Part shown: piece after piece, positions 1 to 11,556 of the stretch
Numbering within the stretch: position 1 is the first letter of the stretch
Layout: every line of letters begins with the position of its first letter
The notes under the pieces: model-generated
Seen by the model: only the letters and a program-made list of their open reading frames with translations
Database searches by the model: none
Told to the model about the DNA's origin: nothing
Program-made: the position numbers and the translations under genes
Assembly (NCBI GenBank): GCA_958510875.1
Contig: OY294067.1
Location: forward strand, 259,161,736 to 259,225,735
DNA length: 64,000 nucleotides
Direction: 5' to 3'
DNA from: Endomychus coccineus
Lineage: Eukaryota > Arthropoda > Insecta > Coleoptera > Endomychidae

Positions 1-1021
1 GCTTGTGCACACTGTGTCACTCCAGAAGTATAAGCTGGGGGTGGTTGTGTGATTGAGAATCGTGATAATTCTCTTAATACTATGAGAAGTCCTCGGCCGT
101 GGATATAGGGGTTATTGCAGATGTGATAGTTAGGGTTTGTGCACACTGTGTCACCCCGGAAGTATAAGCCCTAATTGTCTAGATTCTGAATCTATAAAGT
201 GTATAAAATCTAACACTGTCACACAATTACCGGGTACTCCGTGAAAGTTAGTACAAGGGTGGGTGAGATGACAGAATAAACTCAATTAGAGTAATTAACC
301 GAAACATAGTAAAATCTGATATTGTACAATCGGAAAACTAGTGCAAACAATATTTTCCGAACAAACCGAATTAATAACCGAATATATCGTAGTGTGATTT
401 GAACATTTCATTTATTAGTGCTGCTATCTAAAATTTACCGAATACCGCTCATCACGCTGAGACCTGTTTGATTCGTACTTTTCCGCAAATTGATCATTCT
501 GAATCATTCATCAACCGATCCCGTACCGCTGAATTGAATTTAGTGACCGAACTTATCGTAGAGTTGATATCTTGAAAGAGTTTTCATTTACCGTTTGAGC
601 TTCATTACATTTTCCGTCTGGGTGTAATTTTGTGAAATAATACCGTTCAATTGCATTTAAATTGATTATTCTGAAAGTGTACTTGTTAAAATCATTATAT
701 TTTTAATACTTGGAATCCCCTGTTTTATTAAATTATTTCTGCTCCATCTTTAACGAGCTAAGTTATAACCAGGTATCAATTGTAATTAAAGCCTACAATT
801 CCGATACTGTTTTCTGCCCATTGGACTCTGGTTATACTTCACTGTAGCTACCCTAGGGACAAGGCTATCTTTAGATAGCATGGTGACAAGCCTTGTGGAG
901 AGGACCCCAGCAGAAGTCCTCAAAAGGAGTTAACCTTCAGAAAATCTGGCGCCCGAGGATTCGAAGCTCACCGCAGTAAGCAATTTACCGAAAACCGGAA
1001 GGTCACGTTATAACCTTCTCA
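1..1021 (+). mobile_element. possible LTR and leader of an LTR retrotransposon
   Basis: No ORF is visible. A motif of about 36 bp (gTTTGTGCACACTGTGTCAC followed by ..GAAGTATAAGC) occurs at 1-35 and again, almost unchanged, at about 136-171. The stretch ends in a TGGCGCCC box at 947-954, a sequence typical of retroelement primer-binding sites. It is cut off at about 1022 by LINE sequence. I infer the remnant of an LTR and leader, but the left end lies outside the window, and no gag or pol follows. It could also be an unrelated repeat. Confidence 0.3.
947..966 (+). promoter_or_regulatory. primer-binding-site-like box
   Basis: TGGCGCCCGAGGATTCG begins here. TGGCGCCC is the usual start of tRNA-complementary primer sites in many LTR elements. 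The match beyond the first eight bases was not checked against a tRNA. Confidence 0.3.
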
Positions 1022-1617
1022 CCTTTGGGAGTTTTAATAGATTCTCATTTGAGATGGGACTTCCATATAGATTATTTAGTAAAAAAATTGAGAGGCATTC
1101 TATATAAGTTCCGGCAACTCAAGAACAGATTGAACCTGAAGCAAAACAAAATAGTTTATTATAGTCTCGTACAAAGTCATTTAACATACTGCCTAATGGG
1201 ATGGGGAGGGCTATTCAAAACTTACCTGCGTCCAGTAAACGTGATACAGAGAAAATTCTTAGAACCAATGTTGCACCACAAACCTCTCCGTTATAGTAGT
1301 GACAAGTTATATGAAGAATCTGGGATGCTCGACCTGAGACAATTATTTAATAAGATACTTGTGCTGAACGAATTTAAGGAGAAGGGAAAACTCAGTCGGT
1401 CGAGCCATGAGCATATCACATGAATATATCATACCACATGCTTCCAAGAATGTAGGTTAGAGGTCCTATAATTTTCTGGGACCAACTGTAATCAACTCCC
1501 TACCAGATAGCATACATTCCCTAAAATCACTTTCACAACTAAAAAAAGCCGTAGATAGATTAATAAGAAGTCAACCACGTGAAAGAATTGGTCAAATATT
1601 TGATAATGCCATTTAGA
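1022..1617 (+). pseudogene. LINE reverse transcriptase C-terminal fragment
   Basis: Residues 1-132 from 1025 read GVLIDSHLRWDFHIDYLVKK, then LVQSHLTYCLMGWGG and VIQRKFL. These are the post-RT blocks of a jockey/CR1-type non-LTR retrotransposon ORF2. After the stop at 1423 the same protein resumes in another frame, with GPTVINSLPDSIHSLKSL through QIFDNAI and a stop at about 1617. The copy is therefore 5' truncated and frameshifted. Its 3' UTR continues to 1731 and, across a DNA transposon, to about 4323, where it ends in ATTTG repeats. No host function is expected. Confidence 0.85.
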
Positions 1618-1731
1618 AACTAAAAGTTCGTGTGATTGTTTAACTGTAATCTTAATTTATTTCATTTACACCAAGAGTGATTAATTTGATATCTATCTAC
1701 ACGTCTCTAATGTTTTTGATTGTTCTGTATA
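1618..1731 (+). mobile_element. LINE 3' UTR, left part
   Basis: Non-coding sequence after the LINE stop codon, interrupted at the TA dinucleotide 1730-1731 by the transposon at 1732-4094. The other half resumes at 4095. Confidence 0.55.
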
Positions 1732-2317
1732 CAGGATGTCCTCGAACTGCGTGGCCAAAATAAAACCGAAGATTCTTTGATGAGCATTTTTACTTTTGCC
1801 TCAAGTGTCTTGTTTAGCCGGTAGAGGGCTTCAAAGTTACAAAAATAATTTTGTTTTTTCGGTATAACTTGAGAACGTGATGGAGGACTTTTAAAATATC
1901 TGGCAGGTGAGTTACTGTCAATAATAGCCGTTTTTGAGAGTGGAGCACAGAGCCTTAGAGACCATAGAAATGGCTCAAACTTGAGGATGTAACGGGAAAA
2001 GTGTCCAGAACTTTTTTGTGGAAGATGTAATTCACTCGATATTCTTTACGTAGATAGCTTATCTGATTTGAAAAGTTTTTTTACTCTTAGAAAATTTCGA
2101 TAAAATCAACGGATTAGCTTGAAAAAAATAATTTTCGAGTCTCTGCAATTTTGGCTTACTAATTTTACTTGATTAAAATACCTTAGTTGCCTTTGCTTTT
2201 CTAATGTCATTTTGGCATTTGGAGAATTTATTCTCAAAACTGTCAGTTTTTACTTTGCTTTCCGTAAAAATTTTATGAAATTATGGCTCAAAATTTCACT
2301 AACACTGAAATGGTTAA
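1732..2317 (+). repeat. left terminal inverted repeat, DUF4817 copy 1
   Basis: Imperfect inverted repeat of 3491-4094. It runs from the CAGGATGTCC terminus to about 2317 and includes ATGGCTCAAAATTTCACTAA at 2283, the duplicated first codons of the transposase, followed by non-homologous sequence. Confidence 0.85.
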
Positions 2318-2428
2318 TATCTCGGTAAAACACGAATAATAAAAACAATAGAAATAGGGAAACGATGTAATTATTTAGGAAAAACAAATGCTAAATTAAG
2401 AGAAACAACAAAACTTTTTGGGAAATCG

Positions 2429-3527
2429 CTAAGGCATCAATTGTTCGCAATATTGCCCATTTTTCTGAGTACACAAATTAATTCGTTTCAAGAAATTGAA
2501 TTGAACTCTGGCTAGTACTTCAGGATCATTCTTCAATAGATCCGCTTCATGATTAATTCGTTGCAACAATTCCTCTCGTGTGTTTACTGGAGCTGCAAAA
2601 ACTTTCGAGTTCAAAGCGCCCCATAGAAAGAAGTCGCCGGGCGTCAAATCTGGGGAGCGGGCCGGCCAGTTCACTGGTGCATCGTGTCCTCTACCTATCC
2701 AGCGATCTGGATATTCCGCATTCAAATGTCGCCTCACAGCTAATGTGAAATGAGGAGGTGCACCATCATGCATAAACCAAAGGTCACGACGAATGTGTAA
2801 GGGCAAGTCTTCCAACAGTTCAGGTAGCCTTAGTTCCAAAAAGTTCAAGTAGTTCTCCCCGTTCAATCGATCGGGTATAACGGTAGGACCAATAATAAAG
2901 TTATCCACAATTCCAACCCAAACATTGATTTTAGTTTGATTCTGAAATTGTGTGACTTCCGTTTGATGAGCATTTTCATCAGCATAGAAATGTTCATTAT
3001 GGAGGTTGAAAAGACCACATCTCGTGAAACAAGCTTCGTCCGTGAACAGAATTCTTCTACAAAAATTGGAGTTTGCGTTTTGTCCTTGGAAAATAAACCG
3101 ACAGAAATCTAGCCGATGACCTGGATCCATGGGCAATAAGTCTTGAACTGTTTTAATATGATAGGGATACAACAAACAGTTCTCCTTCCAGTACATTATG
3201 AACTAATGATTTTGAGGCTCCAATACGAAGTCCCAAACGTCGTGTGCTTATCCTAGGTTCAGTTTCAACACTTTCAACCGCTTCCAGTATCTCTTCTTCG
3301 AGCTCTAACGTCCTTCTTGTCCGTCTGCGTCCAGTTTCTCTGCGATTTGCTTCAAATCTGCCAGTTTCGCGAAGTCGCTTCTCGATATTAGCAAAAGTTT
3401 GCCGATTTGGAATTCTGCGGTACGGATATCTTTCCATATAAACTTGTATACTTCTCCGGCCATTGCAACGACAAAGTCCATAAATCAACATATCAACCAT
3501 TTCAGTGTTAGTGAAATTTTGAGCCAT
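2429..3527 (-). pseudogene. DUF4817-HTH plus DDE_3 transposase, frameshifted
   Basis: The N-terminal frame (3527 down to 3153, 124 aa) begins MAQNFTNTEMVDMLIYGLC and carries the DUF4817-type helix-turn-helix with YPYRRIPNRQTFANIEKRL and ETGRF. The C-terminal frame (3196 down to 2429, 255 aa) carries the DDE_3 nuclease: LFTDEACFTR (first Asp, residue 53), FMHDGAPPHF (second Asp, residue 144) and SPDLTPGDFFLWG (third Asp, residue 188). The second and third Asp are separated by 43 residues, longer than the 34 of classical mariner. The frames overlap at about 3153-3196, where VHNVL should pass into KENCLLYPYH, so one indel near 3178 breaks the gene. The family cuts and pastes DNA at TA; this copy is non-functional. 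Confidence 0.9.
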
Positions 3528-4094
3528 AATTTTATAAAATTTTCACGGAAAGCAAAGTAAAAACTGACAGTTTTGAGAATAAATTCTCCAAATGCCAAAA
3601 TGACATTAGAAAAGCAAAGGCAATTAAGGTATTTTAATCAAGTAAAATTAGCAAGCCAAAATTGCAGAGACTCAAAAATTAATTTTTTCAAGCTAATCCG
3701 TTGATTTTATCAAAATTTTCTACGAGTAAGAAAAGTTTTCAAATTAGATAAGCTATCTACACAAAAAATATCGAGTGAATTACATTGACCACAAAAAAGT
3801 TCTGGACACTTTTCCCGTTACATCCTCAAGTTTGAGCCATTTCTATGGTCTCTAAGGCTCTGTACTCTGCTCTCAAAAACGGCTATTATTGACAGTAACT
3901 CACCCGCCAGATATTGTAGAAGTCCTCCATCACGTTCTCAAGTTATACCGAAAAAACAAAATTATTTTTGTAACTTTGAAGCCTTCTACCGGCTGAACAA
4001 GACACTTGAGGCAAAAGTAGAAAGGCTCATCAAATTTTTTTCGAATCAAAGAATCTTCGGTTTTATTTTGGTCACGCAGTTCGAGGACACCCTG
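3491..4094 (-). repeat. right terminal inverted repeat, DUF4817 copy 1
   Basis: Partner of 1732-2317. It contains the real start codon of the transposase at 3527 on the minus strand, plus about 11 codons. The outer end is GGACACCCTG followed by the target TA. Confidence 0.85.
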
Positions 4095-4323
4095 TATATT
4101 CATTGTACAATTTTAAATCTTTTACTTTTATATTCTAAAATCATTAATTTTCAGTATTTTTAATTATTTTAATTATCATTAATTATTTACATGTCTCCCC
4201 CCCACGTACAAGAAACACCTGTTGCTTCTGTGGGTTTCCCAAAATTTCATTACAGAATGTATAGTGTTATTATTATTATTTGATCAATGAACATATATTT
4301 GATTTGATTTGATTTGATTTGAC
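4095..4323 (+). mobile_element. LINE 3' UTR, right part, with ATTTG tail
   Basis: Continuation of the LINE 3' UTR broken at 1731. It ends in at least four GATTT units (about 4299-4323), the short 3' tandem repeat used by several LINE clades instead of poly(A). Confidence 0.6.
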
Positions 4324-4919
4324 CTACTCAAACAAACCACACAAATATTCAGAAATCTGAATATGTAAATACCTATTTCATCCGGCATATGCAGTACCGT
4401 CCGGAATCTCTTTGGCATAAATTATGTTGACGTGAAGGAATTATGGGCTGGACCATAATTTGGAAAATCCAAAGCGATGCTATCGAGAATGAAAATGAGA
4501 AAACATATGTTATCTCCAAGCGGCAAGTTTAGGACAGTAGATTATTTTTTTTTTCAGGATATTTACGTAGATTTAGATATTGAAAAATGTAAGACTATTA
4601 GATTCAATAGATCACAAACTGTTGTAAGTTTCCAATATCAAATTAATGACGTATACCTCACTGTGTGTGAAGCAATATTGGATCTGGCTGTTATAATTGC
4701 TAATTCATTATGTTTTATGTCATTTTAACATTAATAAATCTCTCAAGATGCTAGGCATTTGATAAGAAATGTAGTAAATTTTGATAAAGTTGACACTTAA
4801 AAATAATTTATTGATCTATCAATTTTAAACTTGAAATACGTCGCATTGATTATTCTGCAACACACATTTATACTATTCTAAATTCAGATAAATCATCTGA
4901 TCGAAAGGTAAAAAGGTAA
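4324..4919. other. no identifiable feature
   Basis: AT-rich sequence. An 83-codon frame at 4477-4728 has no motif I recognise and is probably chance. Confidence 0.5.
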
Positions 4920-5335
4920 AAGCATGTTTGACTTTCATGTTCAAAATATTCAATAATTTAACAGATTGTCCGTCCATCCTGAAACGAATAAATTTTCACT
5001 CTTCATCACGTCAGACAACGCACAATTGTTTGTTACATAAAGATATTCTCCTAGCAAATTATATATCAAATTCGCCACTCAATACATCATTATTTCTTAT
5101 ACCAAAATTACGAATAATAGTTTTGTTTATGTGAAAAGCTTTATTAATTTTATTTTTTTTTTCCATGTTAAAATCAAACTAGAATATTGTGGTATTCACT
5201 TTATGTATTTTTTTGTATGTTAGCGCCAAATTTGAATATTGTACCTATGTCTTCTCAAACTCTGTTCTCTGTATATATTAATCATGTGGACAACAATGGG
5301 GTTCATATGAATTGATAGATAAATAACATTAGTTA
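4920..5335 (+). pseudogene. second LINE 3' fragment
   Basis: The frame 4928-5134 contains FMFKIFNNLTDCPSILKRIN then RQTTHNCLLH, ANYISNSP and NTSLFL. This matches the last segment of jockey/CR1-like ORF2 proteins (FKLxNGxIDCPxLLxxINF, then NYxxNxPxxR). The sequence downstream to about 5335 is presumably its 3' UTR. Only the tail is present, so the copy is dead on arrival. Confidence 0.6.
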
Positions 5336-5359
5336 GGATACTCTGCTTGGTTGATCAAG

Positions 5360-5417
5360 TAACCTGGTAAAATAGGTTCTATTCAAACAAGCACATTTTC
5401 ATTCCTAATTTAGTTTA
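5360..5417 (+). mobile_element. Penelope terminal repeat, left half, interrupted by FB1
   Basis: CAAACAAGCACATTTTCATT then CCTAATTTAGTTTA resembles 51582-51620, where an uninterrupted relative continues into ACTCTGATGATG. The same continuation is found here only after 7577, so FB1 inserted into this terminal repeat. Confidence 0.6.
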
Positions 5418-6274
5418 TAGTCCAGTTAATAAGCCGGAAAATATGGAAAAGTTGGGAAACAGCTCACATTTGAAAATTTTTTGTTGCAATGGGTTCTGTG
5501 AACCCTCAAGATCATTCGTAACCACTAAAATCACACCCCGAGGGCAATGGGCACTTTTAGGGGGTGTTTTCCCCCCAAAAGATGAATCAAATTCACAAAA
5601 TGGTCCAGAGTGAAGGAATCGGCTCGAAAATATCTACTAGGAGCTTTTTGTGGTAGCTGATCACGATTATGTCATCTAAAAAGTCACCACATGCACCCAC
5701 ATGGTCATAGAGGTCATCTCCAGGAATTCAACAAAATTTTCCATCTTAAAGTCTCCTAATGTCTCCCTCGGTGGTTTTTGGGGTTGCTGAGCACGAATAT
5801 GATGTCTGGAAATTCCTCACATGCACCTGGGGCAAAGGACGACGACGTCGTGATGATCATCTCCAGGAATTCGACAAAATTTTCCATCCTAGAGTCTCCA
5901 AATTTGTCACTCGGGGGGTTTTCGGGGTTGGTGACCACGAATATGATGTCTAGGGATCCCACACATGCACCTGGGGCACAGAAAACCTGGTCATAGTGGT
6001 CATCTCCAGGAATACAACAAAATTTTCCATCCTAGAGTCTCCAAATTCGTCACTGGGAGGTTTTCGGGGTCGCCGAGCACGAATATGATGTCTAGAAATT
6101 CTTCACATGCACTTGATATGAGTAATTCTTCTTTTCATCTATAGCAAAAATTATATTATATTATAGAAAGTGTTATAGTGGACCTTTTTTTTTCCCTATG
6201 TGCAATTCAACAAGATAATTGTTTTCGTGTAGAAAATTACTAAAAATTTGTTATATAATCATAAACATATATTT

Positions 6275-6355
<81 letters not shown>

Positions 6356-7574
6356 AATCAATATGTATTATATAGTTTTATTAAATAAGCATGCATCTTA
6401 TATATCGAATTATTATAAAAAATCATATTCTTATTTAAAAAATAATTTTAGTAGAATTTTATTTTCTAATATAATATTCAATTTTTTTTCAAATATTTCG
6501 CATTTGCTAAGCTCCTCCACCTAGTACCGGTATCATCCACCTAGTCCCTTATCTTCATTGCGCACACTCTCATTCTTCATCTCTGTGATCGGGCATTGTT
6601 TATATACACGTTAGTCCCACCTGTTCGAGCGGCGTCTCTTTTGTGTTATAATAATTTTTTAAGAATAATCTTATGAAATAATGAGAAGAATAAATATATT
6701 AATAGTGATATCAATAATTATTTATGTGTATTATTAGTAATTGTACCTTCGATTTGTTAGTGGATGTAAAAACTATTTCAATTAATGTGTTGTTGTGTCA
6801 TATAATCAAAAAACCGTAAACACATTTTCTGAAAACAATTTTTATTGAAGGTAAGTCTTATATATAAATGTCATTTTCTGTATTCATTCCCATTCAAATA
6901 ATTTTTAATCTGATAATAAGAATAAAATTCGTATGTAACGTCTAAAAAATACTTGAGTAAAGTTTTTTGTTCTCCAAGAATATGATGTCTAGAAATTCCT
7001 CACATGCCCCAGGTGCATGTGAGGAATTTCTAGACATCATATTCGTGCTCAGCGACCCCGAAAACCCCCGAGTGACGAATTTGGAGACTCTAGGATGAAA
7101 CATTTTGTCGAATTCCTGGAGATGACCTTCACGACGTCGTCGTCCTATGCTCCAGGTGCATGTGAGAAATTTCTAGACATCATATTCGTGCTCAGCAACC
7201 CGCAAAACTCCCGAGTGAGACATTTGGAGACTTTAAGATGGGAAATTTGGTTGAATTCCTGGAGATGACCTCTATGACCATGTGGGTACATGTGATGACT
7301 TTTTAGATGTCATATTCGTGATCAGCGACCCCAAGAACCTCCTAGTAGATATTTTCGAGCCGATTCCTTCACTCTGGACCATTTTGTGAATTTGATTCAT
7401 CTTTTGGGGGGAAAAAACCCCCCAAAAGTGCCCATTGCCTTCGGGGTATGATTTTAGTGGTAACGAATGATCTTGAGGGCTCACAGAACCCATTGCATCA
7501 AAAATGTTTCAAATCCGAGCTGTTTCCCAACATTTCCATATTACACAGTATTTCCCGGCTTATTGACTGGACTA
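5418..7574. mobile_element. foldback element FB1, inserted in a Penelope terminal repeat
   Basis: Starts TAGTCCAGTTAATAAGCCGG and ends with the near-perfect inverse, flanked by TTA at 5415-5417 and 7575-7577. Joining the flanks recreates the empty site seen at 51605-51625 apart from a few substitutions, so the 3-bp duplication is supported. The arms are about 700 bp (to about 6115) and 590 bp (from about 6985). Each arm is a ladder of units of about 130 bp. Every unit has a GGxGGTTTTxGGGGTCGCTGA start, then xCACGAATATGATGTC, then CACATGCACC and a GGTCATCTCCAGGAATTC block. The 870-bp middle is AT-rich with a dinucleotide repeat and no gene. No transposase is encoded, so it must be mobilised in trans. 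Confidence 0.9.
6282..6348. repeat. (TA)n microsatellite
   Basis: About 33 uninterrupted TA units in the centre of FB1. Such palindromic tracts are prone to length change and assembly error. Confidence 0.95.
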
Positions 7575-7755
7575 TTACTCTGATGATCGTTGGTAGCTGA
7601 ATGGTCCTCAGTACTGTAACAATATTTTTAGTGAATAAGGGTGATTGCTTCTTAGTTATAGTGTTTTAGTATATCCAAAGTGTGAACTCTTCTATAGTAG
7701 GTATATTAATTTTGAATAGTTTGATATTTGTAAATGAGTAGGCACCTAATAATAA
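7575..7755 (+). mobile_element. Penelope terminal repeat, right half
   Basis: TTACTCTGATGATCGTTGGTAGCTGAATGG then TCAGTACT resembles the hammerhead-like terminal-repeat cores at 51615-51660 and 32960-33006. It is followed by ATTTTTAGTGAATAAGGGTGA, also shared with 51660-51740. Here the GAAA box has become GAAT, so the ribozyme core is decayed. Confidence 0.6.
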
Positions 7756-9214
7756 AATGTTACCTTCAGAAATCAAAAAAAAGCGATGGTATGTTTACCA
7801 GGTTGGAAGGAATAACGGAGGGATGTTCTGATAAAAAAGGTGTTTCGTAGAGTTAGGGGGTTGAAATATTAAAATGTATATACTAAACACAGGCAATAAA
7901 TGAACAAAACATGCATTCTCAAGATAAAAATGGGTCTCGAAAAAGACAGTAGGTAGCTATCGAGTATAGAAAAGTACTTTTCCTCCATTGGAATGATTCT
8001 CATTTTCTTCTATGTTTCCAGCTTCCTCTCCTTAATTTTCTTCCCATCCTTATTATATTCCTGGCTTATGATAGGCAAAAGTACTCTTTGATTCCTCTTT
8101 CTTTTTAAAGTAGATTGATAGTTTGACTAACATTCTACAACACAACAATATCTAACTATGATAATACTGTAAACTCTTCTTACGGGAACAAAACAATTAA
8201 ATATTACAGTTCAACAGTTTTATGCAAATTCACACACTTATTAATGATAAAATACACTTCACACAAATTAAAATTTCACAAATCTATTGCCGCTTTAGAG
8301 ATATCGTGTCAAATAGATAAAATATTTCGTTAGCAGACTTTTACATGACACCGTGCCAGTAATATAATGCCATGACACTATAAAGTGTTGCCAGATTCAG
8401 CATTGTTTCTGGCTAGTATAGAGTCGGCTGTGCCCGAGCTATCAGGACTTTATTAGATACGATTGTATAATTCATATAAGAACAGTTATAAATATGCCTT
8501 GCTTTACAATTCTTAGTTACATTTGTTCAAAAGCAATAAATCATAACTACTTTAAAAGTTTTAAATGTAAAGAGATAATAGATTCGATACACGATACATG
8601 TACGTATACTCGTCTCTATATAGGAGTGTAGCTGTAGATGGTTGTAAAAAACGTAATTGATGAATAATTGAATATATACGCATGGTCGACTATTGCAGCT
8701 AATTCCTCAATAAAACATTTAGTTTACCAACGATGCTAGTTCAGTATCCTGCTGTTAAACAAATACCAAATTAGCGGTTTCAGTCTAGAATATGTAATAA
8801 AACTAATTCTTGTTTCCTTTATCAGCTATTTTGAAATATACGAACGACATGAAAATAATTATAAATTTCCTTATAACCGCCTTTTTCACTCAGTTCGGCT
8901 ATGCAATTCAATTTTTCAAGCAATAACTTGTATTACTTGAGTAGCAATTTTATGATACCTGCGAACGCGAGCATAGTTACGAGTATGTTCATGGTGACAT
9001 AAACAGTCCAATAGGAGTTGAGGACACTACTGTAAATAGGTGTATTCAGTCGAAAATGAACTCTTCAACATATTCTATTACCGATGTAATTATTAGGTAA
9101 TACAGTCAATTGACAAAATCAACAAAATGAACTGAAATAAAATAATTGCAATAATCAGTATTGATCTAAAGTAAAGATTCACTGTAGAAATAGAAACGAA
9201 GAAGTAGCCTCCTT
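7756..9214. other. no identifiable gene; possible solo LTR near 8370-8560
   Basis: No conserved frame is seen. Around 8375-8545 there is a TATA-like TATAAATATGCC followed by AATAAA within 60 bp, an arrangement common in LTRs, but no matching second LTR or target duplication was found. The rest is AT-rich and unassigned. Confidence 0.3.
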
Positions 9215-9790
9215 TCCTTGATATTAACATTGTCAAAGATGGACACCTTATGGAATTTTATGCAGAAACCTACACAAACAACTAAATACATTCCAGAGGA
9301 TCGTTTTGTTCATAGATTATTATTAAACCTCTCTTTGACCCAGAAATATTGTGACAAAGAAGTTGTGAATTTTCAGCAAGCCCGACGGACAATGGTCACA
9401 AGTCTTTGATTATTGAGTTAATTTCTAATCAAACATAGAAAGTAATCTATTGATCAAATAAGAGCTTTCACTAATAATTCAGTGAAATTAAAAAAATTCA
9501 CCTATCCTTCGATAATTAATAAATTCCATAATTTTGTTTTAATTTGCAATACAACTCATTTATAAATAGAATTTCCGATTACGACAAATCTGGAATTTAC
9601 AAAATTGATTGTGAGTGATGAGTGATGGTCATAATGCTATATGGGTCAAAGTTGAAGGAATATTCAAACGAGCAATAGAGAACATTTTGAAATATTTTGC
9701 CCAAATAAAAAGGAATAATAGTGAATAACCAATTTTAGCAGAACATATTTTAGATACGACCACTTCTCTTTTAAAACACAGTAATTACTA
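9215..9790 (+). pseudogene. degenerate Penelope fragment (RT thumb to GIY-YIG)
   Basis: The frame at 9218-9409 has WNFMQKPTQTTKYIPEDRFV and HRLLLNLSLTQKYCDKEV, matching the post-RT linker of Penelope-like proteins (xKPT..IP.....HRLL..PLS...Y.KE). At about 9590-9780, with several stops, come SGIYKIDCE and fragments matching CYxGQSxRNIQTxxREHF, the GIY-YIG nuclease. Multiple frameshifts make it a fossil. Confidence 0.65.
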
Positions 9791-10329
9791 ATGACGAATA
9801 TAGATATCTAGGTAATTCAGAAGGGATGGAAATGTATTAGCGAGAGAGGAATAAATTCAGATTCATTACAAGTTGAGGGTAACACCTTATTCGCATTACT
9901 TACTCGAAATAGTAGTTAGATAGGAACATTTTAAATTTAGTTTACTCTGATGATAACAGGGTGCAGGGTTTTTTGGGTCGAGGAATTGAAATATAAATAC
10001 AGTTAAAGGCGACAGAACTTTTTTATACTTCGAGATATCTCTTCTTTGGTACCAAATTCTCATGTCCTCCTCTCATTTTACATTGAAATTTCTCGAGATA
10101 TTTGTTAGTTGGAATAATTAAATTAATTTAGAAATTTCAAACATAAGGGTTTATTCATAACTAAGAATTGTAATAAACAGTGAAATAGTGAACATAAGTA
10201 AATGAAAATATGTCCTTTCGACAACAACTGCTCGAATGTCCTACATAACCTTCGATACATTTAATAACGCGCTTATTGAGAGGTTGTCTTATTTTGAAGT
10301 AAAGATTCTTATTTCGAAACGACTCAGTA

Positions 10330-11556
10330 GCATTTAAAACATTTTACCATAGTTCTTCTCGGGTGTTTATAGCTTCTCTATGAAGAACTGATTTCATGTA
10401 ACCCATAGATAACTCTACTACCGTGGAATTAAATGTGTTAGGTACCGAAACCGCGACAAGAGCGCCGCGTGAGGATTGGAAGCGTACTAAATGATGGTTT
10501 GGAGGGAAATTCGAAGTTACACAGCACATAAATGCAAATTTTGTTTTCTAACAATTTAAGTAGGAAATGAAAGTCGATAGTTTTACCCATAAATTTTATT
10601 CAACAACAGAGTTAGAACAGAAATATATAAAATATACATATAAATACAATTAAACATGAAAAACAATAGAAATGAACAACAATAACAATCGCATGCGCAT
10701 TATAATTTCTATTAATTTCGGACGCTTGACGCGCCCTCCCGTGTTTTGGAAGCGAAGTACTTTCGCCGGCCATGACAGTGTTGGTCCCTTCCATAAGACA
10801 TTTCATTCTACAGTAGTAGAGTTATCTATGATGTAACCGCACAAACTAAAATCCATGGGGTTGAAGCAGGCTATGACATTCGACTCCCACCACTTATCGA
10901 ACCATCCGGAAAAGTACGATCAAGGTAGTTCGGTACTTCGACTGCAAAATAAGAGGGAGCCCCATCTAGAGTGCCGTAAATTTAATGGTGAATCATTTAC
11001 GTAATCAACTTAATGGAGCTGCAGGAAAACTAAATACAATTGACCGTTTAAATTAGAAGGAAGCTCAACTGGACCCAGAAGGTGGTTTCATAACATTCCA
11101 TAATAAACATTTGGCTTGAATTCTCTTTGAAAATGACACTCAGTGAAATTGAAAACTTCTCGACGGGTAAAGGTGGCTTCATCGGTAAATAGCACATTAT
11201 TTAAAGAATCCCGGTCAAAGTTTTGCAGAGTGCGCTGAGCTGGGACTGCTACTAGAAGATTTTGACTGGTAAAAAATGGTAATGGATACAGTTTCTGATA
11301 CCCGATTCAAAATTTCTACTTCTTGGTCTAATGTGTCTCACCTTGTCCGTTAGGACGAAAAGTACCAGTATCAATCAAAAAAGTTTTGAAATATTTTTTG
11401 ATTTGGCTGCCTTCTATTTGGATATGACTCTAAATACCGACGATGCGCTCTATCCCCAACAAAAACTGTTTGAACATAAATGCAAACCATAAGTCTCGTT
11501 TATAAATTAAGTCTAGGCCCAAAATCTCTAGTCTACTTGGTCTAGGCATTCTATCT
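10330..11556 (-). pseudogene. DUF4817/DDE_3 transposase relic, copy 2
   Basis: On the minus strand near 11555 the frame reads MPRPSRLEILGLDLIYKRDL. A downstream segment gives ETGTFRP-like sequence in shifted frames. Near 11205-11165 it reads NNVLFTDEATFTRREVF, the first catalytic Asp. Near 10890-10840 come MDFSLCGYI, the third-Asp block. After the MITE (10404-10830), GYMKSVLHREAINTREELW resumes at about 10400-10340. The order matches copy 1. Numerous stops and shifts make it non-functional. Confidence 0.75.
10404..10830. mobile_element. 427-bp MITE with 18-bp TIRs and an 8-bp target duplication
   Basis: Perfect 18-bp inverted ends: CATAGATAACTCTACTAC at 10404-10421 and its complement at 10813-10830. 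Flanked by identical ATGTAACC at 10396-10403 and 10831-10838. Removing the MITE and one repeat restores the GYM/I block of the transposase relic. An 8-bp duplication with ends starting CA fits the hAT or P superfamilies; I cannot decide which. No coding capacity: the minus frame of 64 codons inside it shows no motif. Confidence 0.93.

Larger units (their letters stand above)
1732..4094 (-). mobile_element. DUF4817/DDE_3 Tc1-mariner-type transposon, copy 1
   Basis: Both ends read CAGG(A/G)TGTCCTCGAACTGCGT inward and are flanked by TA (1730-1731 and 4095-4096), the target duplication expected for the Tc1/mariner superfamily. Terminal inverted repeats are very long, about 590-600 bp each. One transposase gene lies between them on the minus strand and is split by a frameshift. 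The element sits inside the 3' UTR of the LINE at 1022-4323. The right TIR contains the start of the transposase gene, and the left TIR carries a copy of the same start. The copy is inactive because of the frameshift. Confidence 0.9.

Noticed and set aside
5756..5996. overlapping frames in FB1 with repeated HEYDV / NMMS segments
   Set aside because: Product of the repeated core being open in several frames; no homology.
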